This document shows positions 1 through 9,123 of a DNA stretch of 64,000 nucleotides, piece by piece. This DNA comes from Cedecea colo. GTDB lineage: Bacteria > Pseudomonadota > Gammaproteobacteria > Enterobacterales > Enterobacteriaceae. The position numbers and the translations under genes are program-made. Every line of letters begins with the position of its first letter. Positions within the stretch are counted from its first letter, which is position 1. Where the stretch lies: positions 758,517-822,516 of the forward strand of contig NZ_SOYS01000001.1 in NCBI RefSeq assembly GCF_011808225.1, in the 5' to 3' direction. The notes below the pieces were generated by a model that was not told the DNA's origin, ran no database searches, and saw only the letters and a list, made by a program, of their open reading frames with translations.

Positions 1-611
1 GCTTTATCCGCGAAAATGCACGCGTAATAAACGACAGCCAGATTATTGCGTTGCGCGGCCTGACGGCGGACCACGACCAGCTGCTGCAAATCTATGGTAA
101 CGCGGTGGTCCGCGCTTCCCGCGTAGTCCATCAGGCGCAAATTTATGGCGATGCCGTGGTCAGCAACGCGTTCATTGAACACCGCGCCGAGGTATTCGGG
201 CACGCCGTGCTGGAAGGAAACGAGGATAACAACGTCTGGATTTGCGACTGCGCCCGCGTTTTCGAGAACGCCCGCATTATCGCCGGTAGCGGAGAAGACC
301 AGATCCCGACCATTCGCTACTCCTCGCAGATTTATGGCAATGCGGTCATCGAAGGCGACTGCGTGCTAAAACATCACGTGCATATCTTCGATGATGCCAC
401 GCTCATTGGCGGCCCTGTTCTGCTGGATAACCACGTGCAGATTTATGGTAGCGCGCGCGTAACGGGTAATGTGCTGATCGAAAATAACGTGCAGGTCTGC
501 GACCTGGCAACGGTAGACGGAATTAACGGCGAAGCGATTCATATCCGCGGCAATAAGGCTGTCAACGGCGACCAGCGGGTAACCAGAACGCCGTTTTATG
601 GTGTGTTTTGA
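1..611 (+). CDS. ydcK: YdcK-like hexapeptide-repeat protein, 5' end cut by the window
   Basis: The reading frame is open from base 3 to the TGA at 609-611, so about 202 C-terminal residues are visible and the start lies outside the window. The protein is built of short repeats of the type QIYGNAVV, with a small residue-hydrophobic pattern every six residues, which is the signature of a left-handed beta-helix as in hexapeptide acyltransferases. E. coli YdcK (about 326 aa) has the same repeats and also sits next to rimL. Its substrate is not known. It converges on rimL with no gap between the two stop codons. Confidence 0.85.
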   Translation, partial: FIRENARVINDSQIIALRGLTADHDQLLQIYGNAVVRASRVVHQAQIYGDAVVSNAFIEHRAEVFGHAVLEGNEDNNVWICDCARVFENARIIAGSGEDQIPTIRYSSQIYGNAVIEGDCVLKHHVHIFDDATLIGGPVLLDNHVQIYGSARVTGNVLIENNVQVCDLATVDGINGEAIHIRGNKAVNGDQRVTRTPFYGVF

Positions 612-1166
612 TTATTCCTCAACGCGCGCGTAGATATTCTGGTCGTGAAACTCACCGTTAAGAAACTCTGCCTGGCGTAAACATCCTTCGAGAATAAACC
701 CGTTGCGTTGCGCCACCTTATTGCTTGCTTCGTTAGTCACGATGCATTTGATAACAAACCGGCGTACCGCATCTTCACCTGAATATTTAGCAATCATCGC
801 TTCCAGCGCCTGCGAAATAATACCCTGCCCCTGCGCGCCCTCGTCCAGCCAGTAACCGATATAAGCCGTCTTATTGGTCGGTTCGATTTGATTAAACGAA
901 ATCACGCCCGCCATCTCCTTATCCAGATAGATAAGAAACATTTTCGCGTAGCCGCGGTGGTGCAAAATATAATTTCCCTGCGCGGTCTTTAACGTATCCT
1001 CACGAGATGCTACATGCTGCGGCCACTCCATGGCTTTTTGCAGCCATGCCTTATTGCGCACCACAAGGGCGAACAGCTCATCAACATAGCGTTCATGAAT
1101 GGAGTGCAGCGTTATTTTCTCGTTAACTTTGATGACATCATCCTGCCAGTTTTCAGCCGCCTGCAA
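612..1166 (-). CDS. rimL: Ribosomal protein L7/L12 serine N-acetyltransferase RimL
   Basis: A 184-residue GNAT-family acetyltransferase that, in E. coli, acetylates the N-terminal serine of L12 to give L7. The GNAT acetyl-CoA loop is visible in the QGQGIISQAL stretch, and the RRFVIKC and RNGFILEGCL segments match RimL closely. The start is a TTG at 1164-1166, six bases after a strong GGAGG ribosome site; no ATG or GTG fits better. It lies beside ydcK as in E. coli. Confidence 0.92.
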   Translation of the reverse strand: MQAAENWQDDVIKVNEKITLHSIHERYVDELFALVVRNKAWLQKAMEWPQHVASREDTLKTAQGNYILHHRGYAKMFLIYLDKEMAGVISFNQIEPTNKTAYIGYWLDEGAQGQGIISQALEAMIAKYSGEDAVRRFVIKCIVTNEASNKVAQRNGFILEGCLRQAEFLNGEFHDQNIYARVEE

Positions 1167-1232
1167 GGTGAACCTCCGTAGTCCGGGACGTATTGACTAT
1201 AGTTAACACAGGCTTCAGTCAGGAGAAAGCGT

Positions 1233-1634
1233 ATGTCCCGAGTTGTTGCAGTCGATCATCTGGTGATTTCCGTCAGCGATTTCGCCGTCTCGCGTCGGTT
1301 CTATGCCGGCCTGATGGGCTTTCTGGGCTTCGAGGTGCTTGATGAGCACCCGGGGATGATGGGCTGGACCAACGGCTCAACCCGTCTGTGGATTAGCCAG
1401 GCTGACAAACAAGGACTCAGCCATCCTTATCGCAAAGGCGATCCGGGCTTTCATCATTACGCCTGGGGCTTACGCAACCGGCAGGATGTGGACGATCTGC
1501 AGGCGTGGCTGGTGAAGCATAACGTGACTATATTCGATCCCGCCGGCGAGTATTACCCGGATTATTATGCCGTTTTCTTCCTTGACCCGGACGGCATGAA
1601 GCTGGAAGGAATGTTTTATGGTGCCGAAAAGTAA
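1233..1634 (+). CDS. VOC-family (glyoxalase/dioxygenase fold) protein
   Basis: A 133-residue single-domain protein of the vicinal-oxygen-chelate superfamily. It begins with the typical VDHLVISVSD strand, carries the pair GFHHYAW in the middle and ends with FFLDPDGMKLEGMF, where the final Glu is the usual third metal ligand. Family members use a divalent metal to bind oxygen-containing groups, as in glyoxalase I, extradiol dioxygenases and some resistance proteins; the substrate here cannot be read from sequence. An AGGAG ribosome site precedes the ATG. It takes the position occupied by ydcH in E. coli. Confidence 0.8.
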   Translation: MSRVVAVDHLVISVSDFAVSRRFYAGLMGFLGFEVLDEHPGMMGWTNGSTRLWISQADKQGLSHPYRKGDPGFHHYAWGLRNRQDVDDLQAWLVKHNVTIFDPAGEYYPDYYAVFFLDPDGMKLEGMFYGAEK

Positions 1635-1772
1635 TCCTTCATCAGCAAATGCGCTCGTTACAGACGGTGGCACCGCCGCCGTTAATCTCGATGCCGAAAT
1701 CAGAATAAACATTCAAGTTCACCGACCGCTTATGCAAATTTCAGCCGCATCGCTGGCTTAATTTGCAGAAAT

Positions 1773-2072
1773 TTCATTCTGTTTCCGGACATTCATTCAG
1801 CAATGACGTCAGAAATTGAGGACATTTGCAGTTATGCTGCCATGACTGCATAAATTGATAAGCAGGAAGGGGAAATATCCCTGAAGGATTATCTTGCTGA
1901 TTGTAAAGCTAGCGGCATCGATCCTTATGAACGGGAAGAAAAGATTAAAACCTTTACCCTGCGTTATCCGGAATCCTTTGGTGAAAGGCTGGCGATTGCC
2001 GCCGCAGAGCGACGCATGTCGGTAAATAGCTTCATCGTTGAGATTTTAAGCCAGCAAATGAAGCTGAAGTAA
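1773..2072 (+). pseudogene. Broken hicB-like antitoxin gene (in-frame stop at 1851)
   Basis: One frame reads, without any standard start, through a short FPDIHSAMTSE segment typical of the HicB antitoxin N-domain, then a TAA at 1851-1853, then continues in the same frame for 72 more codons to TAA at 2070-2072. The second part contains KTFTLRYPESFGERL followed by RMSVNSFIVEIL, a ribbon-helix-helix DNA-binding motif of HicB C-termini. No ATG, GTG or TTG start with a ribosome site opens the downstream part; a CTG at 1881 lies 8 bases after an AAGGGG run. The simplest reading is an old hicB inactivated by a nonsense change and 5' decay. No hicA toxin gene is visible upstream. Translation of a shorter DNA-binding fragment from CTG cannot be excluded. 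Confidence 0.65.
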
Positions 2073-2103
2073 AAAGCCCCGCGGTTTTTCCTGCGGGGCT
2101 TTT
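2072..2103. terminator. Bidirectional terminator between the hicB remnant and opgD
   Basis: GCCCCGC (2076-2082) pairs with GCGGGGC (2093-2099), flanked by an A-run on the left and a T-run on the right, so it can stop transcription from both converging sides. Confidence 0.85.
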
Positions 2104-2107
2104 GCGT

Positions 2108-3763
2108 TTATTTCATCACGCGGTCATCAATATAGTTACGTTTGTCAGGCGCCGGAGGGAAATACTGATACAGCCAGGTTTCACTGATGGCATCGCCCCG
2201 GCAGCGCAGGAACATGCGCATATCTACCGGCGCGGTGGAATCATCGGTTGGATACCAGTCGAACAGAATGCGGTAGCCGTCGAACGGTTCCACGTAGAGG
2301 ATTTCGATCTGCTTTGCTTCACCGTTTGAAAGCGTGATAACCGGCTCGATACCTTTTGGCGCCGCAGCTTTCAAATCGCCGCCCACAAAATCAATGGCGA
2401 AACGGCGTGACCATTTGTCCGGGAAGTGTTCGCCCGGCGCCCAGCCTTCCGGGAAGCTGCCCATACCCGTGCGCGTCGCGTAGACGCGGGCCAGTTCGGT
2501 GGTAATCGGCGGCAGGCCGCTCCAGTACAGACGATACTTAAATTCCAGCTCATCGCCTGCCTTCACCGGTTTTTCCGGTTGCCAGAAGCAGACAATGTTA
2601 TCCAGCGTTTCACCCGTAGTTGGAATTTCCATCAGGCCTACGGTGCCTTTACCCCACTTATTACGCGGTTCAACCCACAGGCTCGGGCGTTTGTTATACC
2701 AGCCCATAATGTCCTGGTAATTGGCGAACTCATGGTCAAGCTGCAGCAGGCCAAATCCTTTCGGGTTGTTATCCATATAGGCGTTAAACTGAAGTTTTTG
2801 TGGGTTATTCAGCGGCCGGGCAATCCATTCACCGTTGCCGCGCCACATCGCCAGGCGATCCGAGTCATGGATCTGTGGATGAATGGTGTCGCACATGCGG
2901 CGTTCGTTGGTGCCGCAGGCGAACATGCTGGTCATCGGCGCGATGCCCAGTTGCTTGATGTCTTCGCGAGCGTAAAGGTGATTGTCCACCTCCATCACCA
3001 CGCGTTTTTCTTCGCAACTGATGATGAATTTATACGCCCCGGTGACGCTTTTGCTGTCCAGCAGCGCGTACGCCACAAACGTTGTGCTGCCAGCTTCCGG
3101 CGTTTCAAACCAGAACGAAGTGAAATCCGGGAACTCCTCTAACTGGTCGGTAAAAGTATTTACCGCAAGTCCCCGCGCGGACAAACCATACTGATAAGTG
3201 TTATCTACAGCGCGGAAATAGCTGGCACCCAGGAAAGAAACCACGTCGCGACGCGCCAGCTCCGGGGCTTTAAAAGCTTTAAACCCGGCGAAACCGAGGT
3301 CCATCTGTCCTTCAAGCTGTCTGGTATCGACGCCCGCATTGTTGTAGTTAAATAACTCAGGCCGGAAGTGAATTTCGCGCGACTGATGGGTAGCAGGATC
3401 GACGGAGAACATGCGCACGCGGCGTTTGAACCCCATCCCCACATGGAAGAACTGTACGTCCAGTTGACGATTGTTCAGGCCGTTCCACAGCGAATGATCC
3501 GCATCATACTGAATGGCGTTATAAGCCTGTGGCGTCAGCGTGGCCAGCGTATCCGGCAACGGACGAGGCGCGCCGCTCCAGGGCTTTTTCGACAGGTCAT
3601 GGGCCATTGCCTGCAGCACTGAAAAGTCAAACTCGGTGGTACGGCCATCGGCGATCCCGGATTCCGCGGCGAATGCTGCGCGAGAAAAGAAGGTAGCGAG
3701 GGTCGGAGTGCCGCAGGCTGCGGCGAGAGCCATAGAGGCTTTAATAAAACGTCTGCGGTTCAT
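2108..3763 (-). CDS. opgD: Periplasmic glucan biosynthesis protein OpgD (MdoD)
   Basis: A 551-residue protein, the same length as E. coli OpgD, that shapes the backbone of osmoregulated periplasmic glucans. The N-terminus [16 protein letters not shown] is a twin-arginine (Tat) signal ending near the AFA at residues 30-32, so it is exported folded to the periplasm. The rest belongs to the OpgG/OpgD family: a large beta-sandwich domain followed by an immunoglobulin-like C-terminal domain. The ATG at 3763 starts exactly at the Tat signal. A small hairpin (3802-3816) lies in its leader. Confidence 0.95.
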   Translation of the reverse strand: MNRRRFIKASMALAAACGTPTLATFFSRAAFAAESGIADGRTTEFDFSVLQAMAHDLSKKPWSGAPRPLPDTLATLTPQAYNAIQYDADHSLWNGLNNRQLDVQFFHVGMGFKRRVRMFSVDPATHQSREIHFRPELFNYNNAGVDTRQLEGQMDLGFAGFKAFKAPELARRDVVSFLGASYFRAVDNTYQYGLSARGLAVNTFTDQLEEFPDFTSFWFETPEAGSTTFVAYALLDSKSVTGAYKFIISCEEKRVVMEVDNHLYAREDIKQLGIAPMTSMFACGTNERRMCDTIHPQIHDSDRLAMWRGNGEWIARPLNNPQKLQFNAYMDNNPKGFGLLQLDHEFANYQDIMGWYNKRPSLWVEPRNKWGKGTVGLMEIPTTGETLDNIVCFWQPEKPVKAGDELEFKYRLYWSGLPPITTELARVYATRTGMGSFPEGWAPGEHFPDKWSRRFAIDFVGGDLKAAAPKGIEPVITLSNGEAKQIEILYVEPFDGYRILFDWYPTDDSTAPVDMRMFLRCRGDAISETWLYQYFPPAPDKRNYIDDRVMK

Positions 3764-3960
3764 GCCCGGGGAATCGTCCTTTTATGTCGATGTATTTCGT
3801 CCTGCCCTGTGGGCAGAACTACGGCAAGCTGTTGCAACCATTACGACCGCACACTCTAGACAAAATTCACCGCTAATCCAACGGTTGTCGATCCGGATTT
3901 GATTCAGAAACGCAGTTTTTTTATTTGAAGCGGAATGAACTGAAAAAAGGACGGGAAAAC

Positions 3961-3986
3961 GCCCCTCTCACATGTCAAAGAGGGGC
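3961..3986 (-). terminator. Probable terminator of the aminotransferase/binding-protein unit
   Basis: An 8-bp perfect stem (3961-3968 with 3979-3986) follows the stop of the binding-protein gene on the minus strand. The T-run after it is interrupted, so its strength is uncertain. Confidence 0.55.
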
Positions 3987-3995
3987 AAAGCGAGA

Positions 3996-4835
3996 TCACT
4001 TCACGCTGACGTCAATGCCGGGGAAGTATTTCTTGGCAAGCGTTGTCACCGTGCCGTCGGCCTTCACTTTTTCAATCGCCGCATCGAGCTGCTTTTTAGT
4101 CTCCGCATCGCCTTTACGCAAACCAAAACCGATTCCGCTGCCGAGAATAGTATCGTCGCTCACCGGCTTGCCGATAAAGCCAAATCCTTTGCCCTGCGGT
4201 TTGCTCAGGAAGCCCGCCTGTCCGGCTGCGGACATCACCAGCGACGCATCGATTCGGCCATTGAGCAGATCGCCCCAGGCCATATTCTGATCTTTATAAG
4301 AGACAACCGTTACGCCCTGCTTTTCCCAGTGCTCTTTGGCATAGGTTTCCTGGATAGAGCCTTGCAGAACGCCGATGGTTTTTCCCTTTAGCCCTTCCGG
4401 CGTGGCGTCAACGGCGCTGCCGGCCTTGCCCACAAGCTGAGAAGGAATGCGGTAAATCGGCTGGGTAAAATCGATGCTTCTGCGCCGCTGTTCGGTGATA
4501 TTCATTGCCGAGTTGATGGCGTCAAATTTCTTTGCCATCAGGCCCGGTATTAACGCATCAAAAGAGGTTTCAACCCAGGAGCATTTCAGGCTCGCCGCCT
4601 TACAGATGGCGTTGCCCAGTTCAATATCAAAGCCTTCCAGCTCGCCTGACGAATTGCGGCTTTCAAACGGCGGATATTCAGCCTCAACGCCGTAGCGCAG
4701 TTCAGTTGCCGCCAGCCCGGCGAAAGTGGTGAACATCCCAACGGCTAAAATGCCGTAGCGCAGTTTAGCTACTGCCGACCCGGAGAAAGGAGAGAACTTC
4801 TCAACCACTAAACCTGGCGCATGAATTTTTTTCAT
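3996..4835 (-). CDS. Orphan amino-acid ABC transporter substrate-binding protein
   Basis: A 279-residue family-3 periplasmic binding protein of the HisJ/ArgT/cystine type. The mature part starts near TELRYGVEAEYPPFES and contains the family signature GFDIELGNAICKAA and the AINSAMNITEQRRRSIDFTQPIY region that contacts the ligand amino group. Residues 26-45 give a hydrophobic export signal after an unusually long n-region, and that part is an imperfect tandem duplication (see findings). It is 12 bases downstream of the aminotransferase gene on the same strand, so the two are likely one transcript. No permease or ATPase gene is nearby, so it would have to dock on a permease encoded elsewhere. 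The ligand is unknown; a link to methionine or related keto acids is only suggested by its neighbour. Confidence 0.85.
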   Translation of the reverse strand: MKKIHAPGLVVEKFSPFSGSAVAKLRYGILAVGMFTTFAGLAATELRYGVEAEYPPFESRNSSGELEGFDIELGNAICKAASLKCSWVETSFDALIPGLMAKKFDAINSAMNITEQRRRSIDFTQPIYRIPSQLVGKAGSAVDATPEGLKGKTIGVLQGSIQETYAKEHWEKQGVTVVSYKDQNMAWGDLLNGRIDASLVMSAAGQAGFLSKPQGKGFGFIGKPVSDDTILGSGIGFGLRKGDAETKKQLDAAIEKVKADGTVTTLAKKYFPGIDVSVK

Positions 4836-4847
4836 TTTGACCTCTTT

Positions 4848-6017
4848 TCAACGTGGTTTCAGCCGACAAAGCGCCTGTGCGCCCGCCCGTAATGTGGCTT
4901 CATCTTTGGCAAAGGAAAGACGAATCAGTTTATTATCCGTTCCGTCAGTGTAAAACGCGGAAAGCGGGATCGTCGCCACGCCATGTTCGGTAATCAAACG
5001 CTTGACCATCTCGCTGTCGGACTCATCGCTGAAATGGTCGAAACTGGCGAGCAGAAAGAACGACCCCGCGCTCGGCAACAGTTTAAACGGCGACTCCGCC
5101 AGTAAGGACTGCATCAGATCGCGCTTGCGCTGGTAAAAAGCCGCCAGCGACAGATAGGTTTGCGGATCGGCCATGTAGTCGGCAAAAGCGTACTGCATTG
5201 GCGTATCGGCAGAAAACATCAAGAACTGATGCACCTTGCAAATCTCATCCATTAACGCCGCCGGTGCCAGGCAATATCCCACGCGCCAGCCCGTAACGTG
5301 GAACGTTTTTCCAAATGAAGAGATAATCACGCTGCGTTCGGCAAGCTGTGGATGCGTCGCCATGCCGTGGTGACGTTTACCGTCAAACACGATGTGCTCA
5401 TACACTTCATCGGATAAAATGACGATATCCGTGTTGCGCGTCAACGCCGCCAGCATCTCCAGATCGTGCGCGCTGAATATCTGCCCGCTTGGGTTGTGCG
5501 GCGTATTAATGATGATCATACGTGTACGAGGCGTAATGGCGGCCCGCACTTCATCCCAGTTGACGCTGAAGTCCGGAAGCGCAAGCTTCAGAGCAACAGG
5601 TTTAGCCCCTTGCAGACGCACAATAGGCGCATAGCTGTCGAACGAGGGTTCGAAGTAGATCACTTCATCACCCGGATGCACCAGCCCGCTGATGGCTGAA
5701 TAGAGCCCTTCGCTGGCGCTGGCGGTAATCAGCACTTCATCGTTGGCGTCATAATGCGCGCCGTAGAGCGTTTCCACTTTCTCCGCAATTAGCGTTTTCA
5801 GTGGAGCAAGACCGGTCATTGCCGAGTACTGGTTATGATTATCCAGCATGGCTTTGGTGACGCCAGCAATTAGCTTGGGGTCGGGTGAAAAGTTCGGCGC
5901 GCCCTGCGAAAGATTAATCGCGTTATGCTGCGCCGAGAGCTGGCCGATAACGGTAAAAATGGTGGTTCCCACATCGGGCAGTTTTGAACGATGTTGAACC
6001 GGGGTATGGATAGTCAT
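4848..6017 (-). CDS. Methionine-type PLP aminotransferase (YbdL-like)
   Basis: A 389-residue fold-type I aminotransferase. The PLP-binding lysine is K237 in SSFGKTFHVTGWRVGY, with NTPHNPSG (171-178) and SDEVYEH (202-208) as the usual cofactor-binding segments. Overall sequence resembles E. coli YbdL, which transaminates methionine, histidine and phenylalanine, but it is too divergent to be the orthologue, and ybdL lies elsewhere in E. coli. It is transcribed with the downstream binding protein and divergently from a LysR-type regulator, which suggests that the regulator controls it. The exact amino-acid substrate is inferred, not seen. Confidence 0.85.
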   Translation of the reverse strand: MTIHTPVQHRSKLPDVGTTIFTVIGQLSAQHNAINLSQGAPNFSPDPKLIAGVTKAMLDNHNQYSAMTGLAPLKTLIAEKVETLYGAHYDANDEVLITASASEGLYSAISGLVHPGDEVIYFEPSFDSYAPIVRLQGAKPVALKLALPDFSVNWDEVRAAITPRTRMIIINTPHNPSGQIFSAHDLEMLAALTRNTDIVILSDEVYEHIVFDGKRHHGMATHPQLAERSVIISSFGKTFHVTGWRVGYCLAPAALMDEICKVHQFLMFSADTPMQYAFADYMADPQTYLSLAAFYQRKRDLMQSLLAESPFKLLPSAGSFFLLASFDHFSDESDSEMVKRLITEHGVATIPLSAFYTDGTDNKLIRLSFAKDEATLRAGAQALCRLKPR

Positions 6018-6097
6018 GGCCGCTCCTGTTGCTGCTCAATTTGCATAACTATTCAAACTGGATGCGGTTGCCACGACAAACGAATTGTTGTCATAAT

Positions 6098-6120
6098 AGC
6101 CATGCAAAAAATGCATGGCT
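6098..6120. promoter_or_regulatory. Palindrome in the aminotransferase/LysR divergent region
   Basis: A perfect 9-bp inverted repeat, AGCCATGCA and TGCATGGCT, separated by five A residues, sits 14 bases before the LysR start. LysR-type regulators usually bind such interrupted dyads between themselves and a divergent target. It may equally act as a hairpin in the lysR leader. Confidence 0.5.
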
Positions 6121-6134
6121 CAGCGGAGAGCACG

Positions 6135-6995
6135 ATGGCGCGGCATAATTTTCCCCTCAACACGGTTGATGCGTTTCTGGTCACGGCCAGACATTTAAAT
6201 CTTACCCGGGCAGCAAAAGAGTTATACCTCACGCAGGGAGCGGTCAGCCGTAAGATTGCCGCCCTTGAAGAGTGGCTGGGCTTTGCATTATTTGAACGTC
6301 ACGCGCGGGGTTTGTATCTTACGCCGCAGGGAAGCGCCCTGCTTCCCGATCTGCAAAATGCTTTCGAAAAGCTGCTTGACGTTGCCGGGCGCGCCTGTCA
6401 TAAACCGAGCGTTATTCGCCTGAAGGCGCCGACCTGCGCGATGCGCTGGCTGGTGCCTAAAATCATACAGCTTGAGCTTCGCGCCCCGGATATTCAGGTT
6501 GCGCTTACCACCACCGTCGATCACGGGGTTAACTTCAAAAACGAACCTTATGACGTGGCGATTGTTTTTGGCCTGCACGCCAAAGCCGGCACGCTACTTT
6601 TTGAAGAGATCCTCACGCCCGTCATCAGCCAGAGTTTATTGCCTGCGGGGCCGCTGTCTGCCGAAGATCTACCGCGTTTCACCTTCCTGCATCCGACGCG
6701 CGATCGCACGGACTGGTCACTGTGGCTTGCCGACTATCCGGCAACAAAGCCTGCGATGGTAAGGAACCAGCATTTCGATACGATGGATTTGGCCATAAGC
6801 GCCGCTATTCAGGGTTTTGGGATAGCCATCGCCGATGAGGCTTTGGTTGCAGAAGATGTACGGATGGGCAGACTGGCGCGCCCTTTCGCGCACAGCGTGA
6901 AAACCGGAGCAAGCTACCGCCTGGCCGTACGTCCTGGTAGCGAGAATATGGCCGGGCTGGAGGCTTTCTGTGAGAGCTTGCTCACGCCGGATTGA
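6135..6995 (+). CDS. LysR-type regulator, GcvA-like
   Basis: A 286-residue LysR-family transcription factor. The winged helix-turn-helix occupies about residues 8-65 (NTVDAFLVTARHLNLTRAAK onwards, with TQGAVSRKI as recognition helix), followed by a periplasmic-binding-like effector domain. The motif FALFERHARGLYLTPQG is characteristic of the GcvA/AmpR branch. The ATG at 6135 follows a GGAGAG ribosome site; upstream in-frame codons lack one. It is divergent from the aminotransferase gene and is the likely regulator of that unit. The inducer is unknown. Confidence 0.88.
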   Translation: MARHNFPLNTVDAFLVTARHLNLTRAAKELYLTQGAVSRKIAALEEWLGFALFERHARGLYLTPQGSALLPDLQNAFEKLLDVAGRACHKPSVIRLKAPTCAMRWLVPKIIQLELRAPDIQVALTTTVDHGVNFKNEPYDVAIVFGLHAKAGTLLFEEILTPVISQSLLPAGPLSAEDLPRFTFLHPTRDRTDWSLWLADYPATKPAMVRNQHFDTMDLAISAAIQGFGIAIADEALVAEDVRMGRLARPFAHSVKTGASYRLAVRPGSENMAGLEAFCESLLTPD

Positions 6996-7015
6996 AGAGA
7001 TTGACGGGGCATGAG

Positions 7016-7426
7016 CTATATCTGTTCTACCAGCGGATAGAAGTCATGGTTCTCTTTGTGCATTCGCTCATGGACTTTGCGTAAAACGATATTGGCGTCC
7101 CGACGAAATTCCTCGTCATGGCCAAATACTTTATCGGCTGTATTCCAGCGCCGGGAGAAAGCTTCGTACTGAATGACAATATCCGCCATTTCACGCTGCA
7201 ACTGTAGGCTCATTCTTTTTAATTTTGCATCATTTACCTTTTCCAGGTAAGGATATAAAAACTGATCTTCAGCAGAGAGATGGATTTTAATAACAGAACT
7301 CATGTTGATGACGGCCTGCGCTATTTCCTTAGCATGTTGCGATATGCCCGCATGGCTCAGCTCTCTGAGTTTGTTGAGTTTATCTATTATTTCCACATGC
7401 TGGCTTTTCATTTTATCGATATTCAT
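7016..7426 (-). CDS. Hemerythrin-like domain protein
   Basis: A 136-residue, all-helical protein with the His/Glu pattern of the hemerythrin cation-binding family: a histidine in KSQHVEII, HLSAEDQFLYPYL in the second helix, and HERMHKENHDFYPLV at the end. Such proteins hold a non-haem di-iron site and serve in oxygen, nitric oxide or iron sensing and repair. It stands alone between the LysR gene and the esterase gene on the minus strand, and it is cytoplasmic (no signal peptide). A more precise role cannot be assigned. Confidence 0.85.
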   Translation of the reverse strand: MNIDKMKSQHVEIIDKLNKLRELSHAGISQHAKEIAQAVINMSSVIKIHLSAEDQFLYPYLEKVNDAKLKRMSLQLQREMADIVIQYEAFSRRWNTADKVFGHDEEFRRDANIVLRKVHERMHKENHDFYPLVEQI

Positions 7427-7560
7427 GGATTAATCCTTATCTGCATTATCGTGCCTCTATAAGATGCATATTAAATACATCTTTAAAAATTAGCAATGCC
7501 TTATTTGCAGAATAAAAAGCCTGTGATTTAGGATAAGACGTTATTATTTTTAGCGCTGGA

Positions 7561-9075
7561 TTATCCTAATCTGACGTGCTGTTTCATTACGCGTTTAAAT
7601 AACTGCATACGGGTTCGCATAAAACGATTGCTTATCCTGAACCGCGCCTGTTTACTCACGCCAATTAACATCGTTCTGTCTTTACGCCGGATACACGCGG
7701 GCCAGCGTAAGACGCCGTCAAGCTGTTCGCTTGCGGACGTCGCCGCTCGTGCAAATTCGGCCCAGTAGTCGCATACCTTAGCGGAGAAAGCCAGATCGTT
7801 TACCGTCACATAATCGCAGGCCGGTGGAGTGAGCCGTAACGTGTCGAACACGTAGGGAACTTCGTTGCCGTGCCAGGTTCCGTTTGCGTAGGTTTTACGT
7901 TCAGCCTCGGCGACATAATCAAAGTAATAACGCCAGCAGGGTTGGCCTGTACGCTGCTGCGCCTGCATAACCACAAACCCCATCGTGGTAAAGGCCATAT
8001 CGCGGCACACCTGGCGGCCTAATTCTGCATCGCCTTTTACGCCCGGATAGAGCATTTTTATCAGTCCCAGCCCGAACCGTTTCTCCCGGCGCAGCAGCTC
8101 GATTTGCCCGGCCAGATCGATACCGAAATAGCTCAGCACGCTGGCTTCATCGCTGTTGCTGCCGATCATGACCGGCATCGGATGCTGCCTGCCCGTGAAG
8201 AAAGTATCCAGCATCGGCTCCGGCAGCACGCGGTCGCCGCTTATGGGCGCCGGACCGATATTTAGCGGCGCTTCTAATGTCCAGAACTGGTCGGCCGGCA
8301 GCTCGCGTAGTTGTTCAGCAGTGGCCTCTTCGAGCCCAAAGTGGCGCGCCAATGATATGCCTTTTTTCAGCGCCTGGTGCCGCTCAACGTCCGGTAAGGT
8401 GTAAGCACTCTGAACGATTGCTTTATGGAATAACCCGCCGGCAAGCGGCGAGGCCAGAAGTGAAAGCACGCTTCGCGCCCCGGCTGATTCGCCAAACAGC
8501 GTCACGTTATTGGCGTCGCCGCCAAAGGCATGAATGTTTTCCTGCACCCACGCAAGCGCGGCGATTTGATCCATCAGAGCAAAGTTATATAGCGGTCCTG
8601 CTGGATCTTCGTCTGCCAGCGCCGGATGCGCGAAAAAACCCAGGTGCCCCAGCCGGTAGTTGATTGACACAAACACCACGCCGCGCGAGGCAAACCCGCG
8701 ACCGTCGTACGGCGTCAGTCCGCCAGCGCCGATGGTGTAGCCGCCGCCGTGCAGCCAGACCATAACGGGAAGCGGCTCGTCGCCGATTTTTGCGGGCGTC
8801 CAGATATTCAGATAAAGGCAGTCTTCAGAAAACCGGCCCGGATCGCCGCCGCCCACGGCTTTACAATATTCCAGACTTTGCCAGCTTGCCGGAGAAAACT
8901 GCGTGGCAGGTCTGACTCCTTCCCAGCTCGCAGGAGGAACAGGCCCTCGCCAGCGCAATTCGCCCACGGGCGGAGCGGCGAAGGGGATGCCGCGAAATAC
9001 GCTACATCCCTCTTCTGTTGTTCCGGCAAGCTTGCCCTGAGCGACATTAACCAACGGGATTTCAGGCGCTTCCAT
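7561..9075 (-). CDS. Type-B carboxylesterase/lipase
   Basis: A 504-residue alpha/beta hydrolase of the carboxylesterase/para-nitrobenzyl esterase family. The oxyanion-hole motif HGGG is at 109-112, the nucleophile is S197 in GESAGA, an acidic residue lies in SNSDEASVLS near 305 and the catalytic histidine is probably in WHGNEVPYVF near 400. SEDCLYLNIW (83-92) is the second family signature. No signal peptide is present, so it is cytoplasmic. The start ATG at 9075 fits the beginning of the family domain. The substrate is unknown. It lies 48 bases downstream of ydcJ and could be read from the same promoter. Confidence 0.88.
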   Translation of the reverse strand: MEAPEIPLVNVAQGKLAGTTEEGCSVFRGIPFAAPPVGELRWRGPVPPASWEGVRPATQFSPASWQSLEYCKAVGGGDPGRFSEDCLYLNIWTPAKIGDEPLPVMVWLHGGGYTIGAGGLTPYDGRGFASRGVVFVSINYRLGHLGFFAHPALADEDPAGPLYNFALMDQIAALAWVQENIHAFGGDANNVTLFGESAGARSVLSLLASPLAGGLFHKAIVQSAYTLPDVERHQALKKGISLARHFGLEEATAEQLRELPADQFWTLEAPLNIGPAPISGDRVLPEPMLDTFFTGRQHPMPVMIGSNSDEASVLSYFGIDLAGQIELLRREKRFGLGLIKMLYPGVKGDAELGRQVCRDMAFTTMGFVVMQAQQRTGQPCWRYYFDYVAEAERKTYANGTWHGNEVPYVFDTLRLTPPACDYVTVNDLAFSAKVCDYWAEFARAATSASEQLDGVLRWPACIRRKDRTMLIGVSKQARFRISNRFMRTRMQLFKRVMKQHVRLG

Positions 9076-9123
9076 CTGCGATTCCTTGCTCTTGCTATCG
9101 ATACCTCAAGCAGAATAGCGCGT

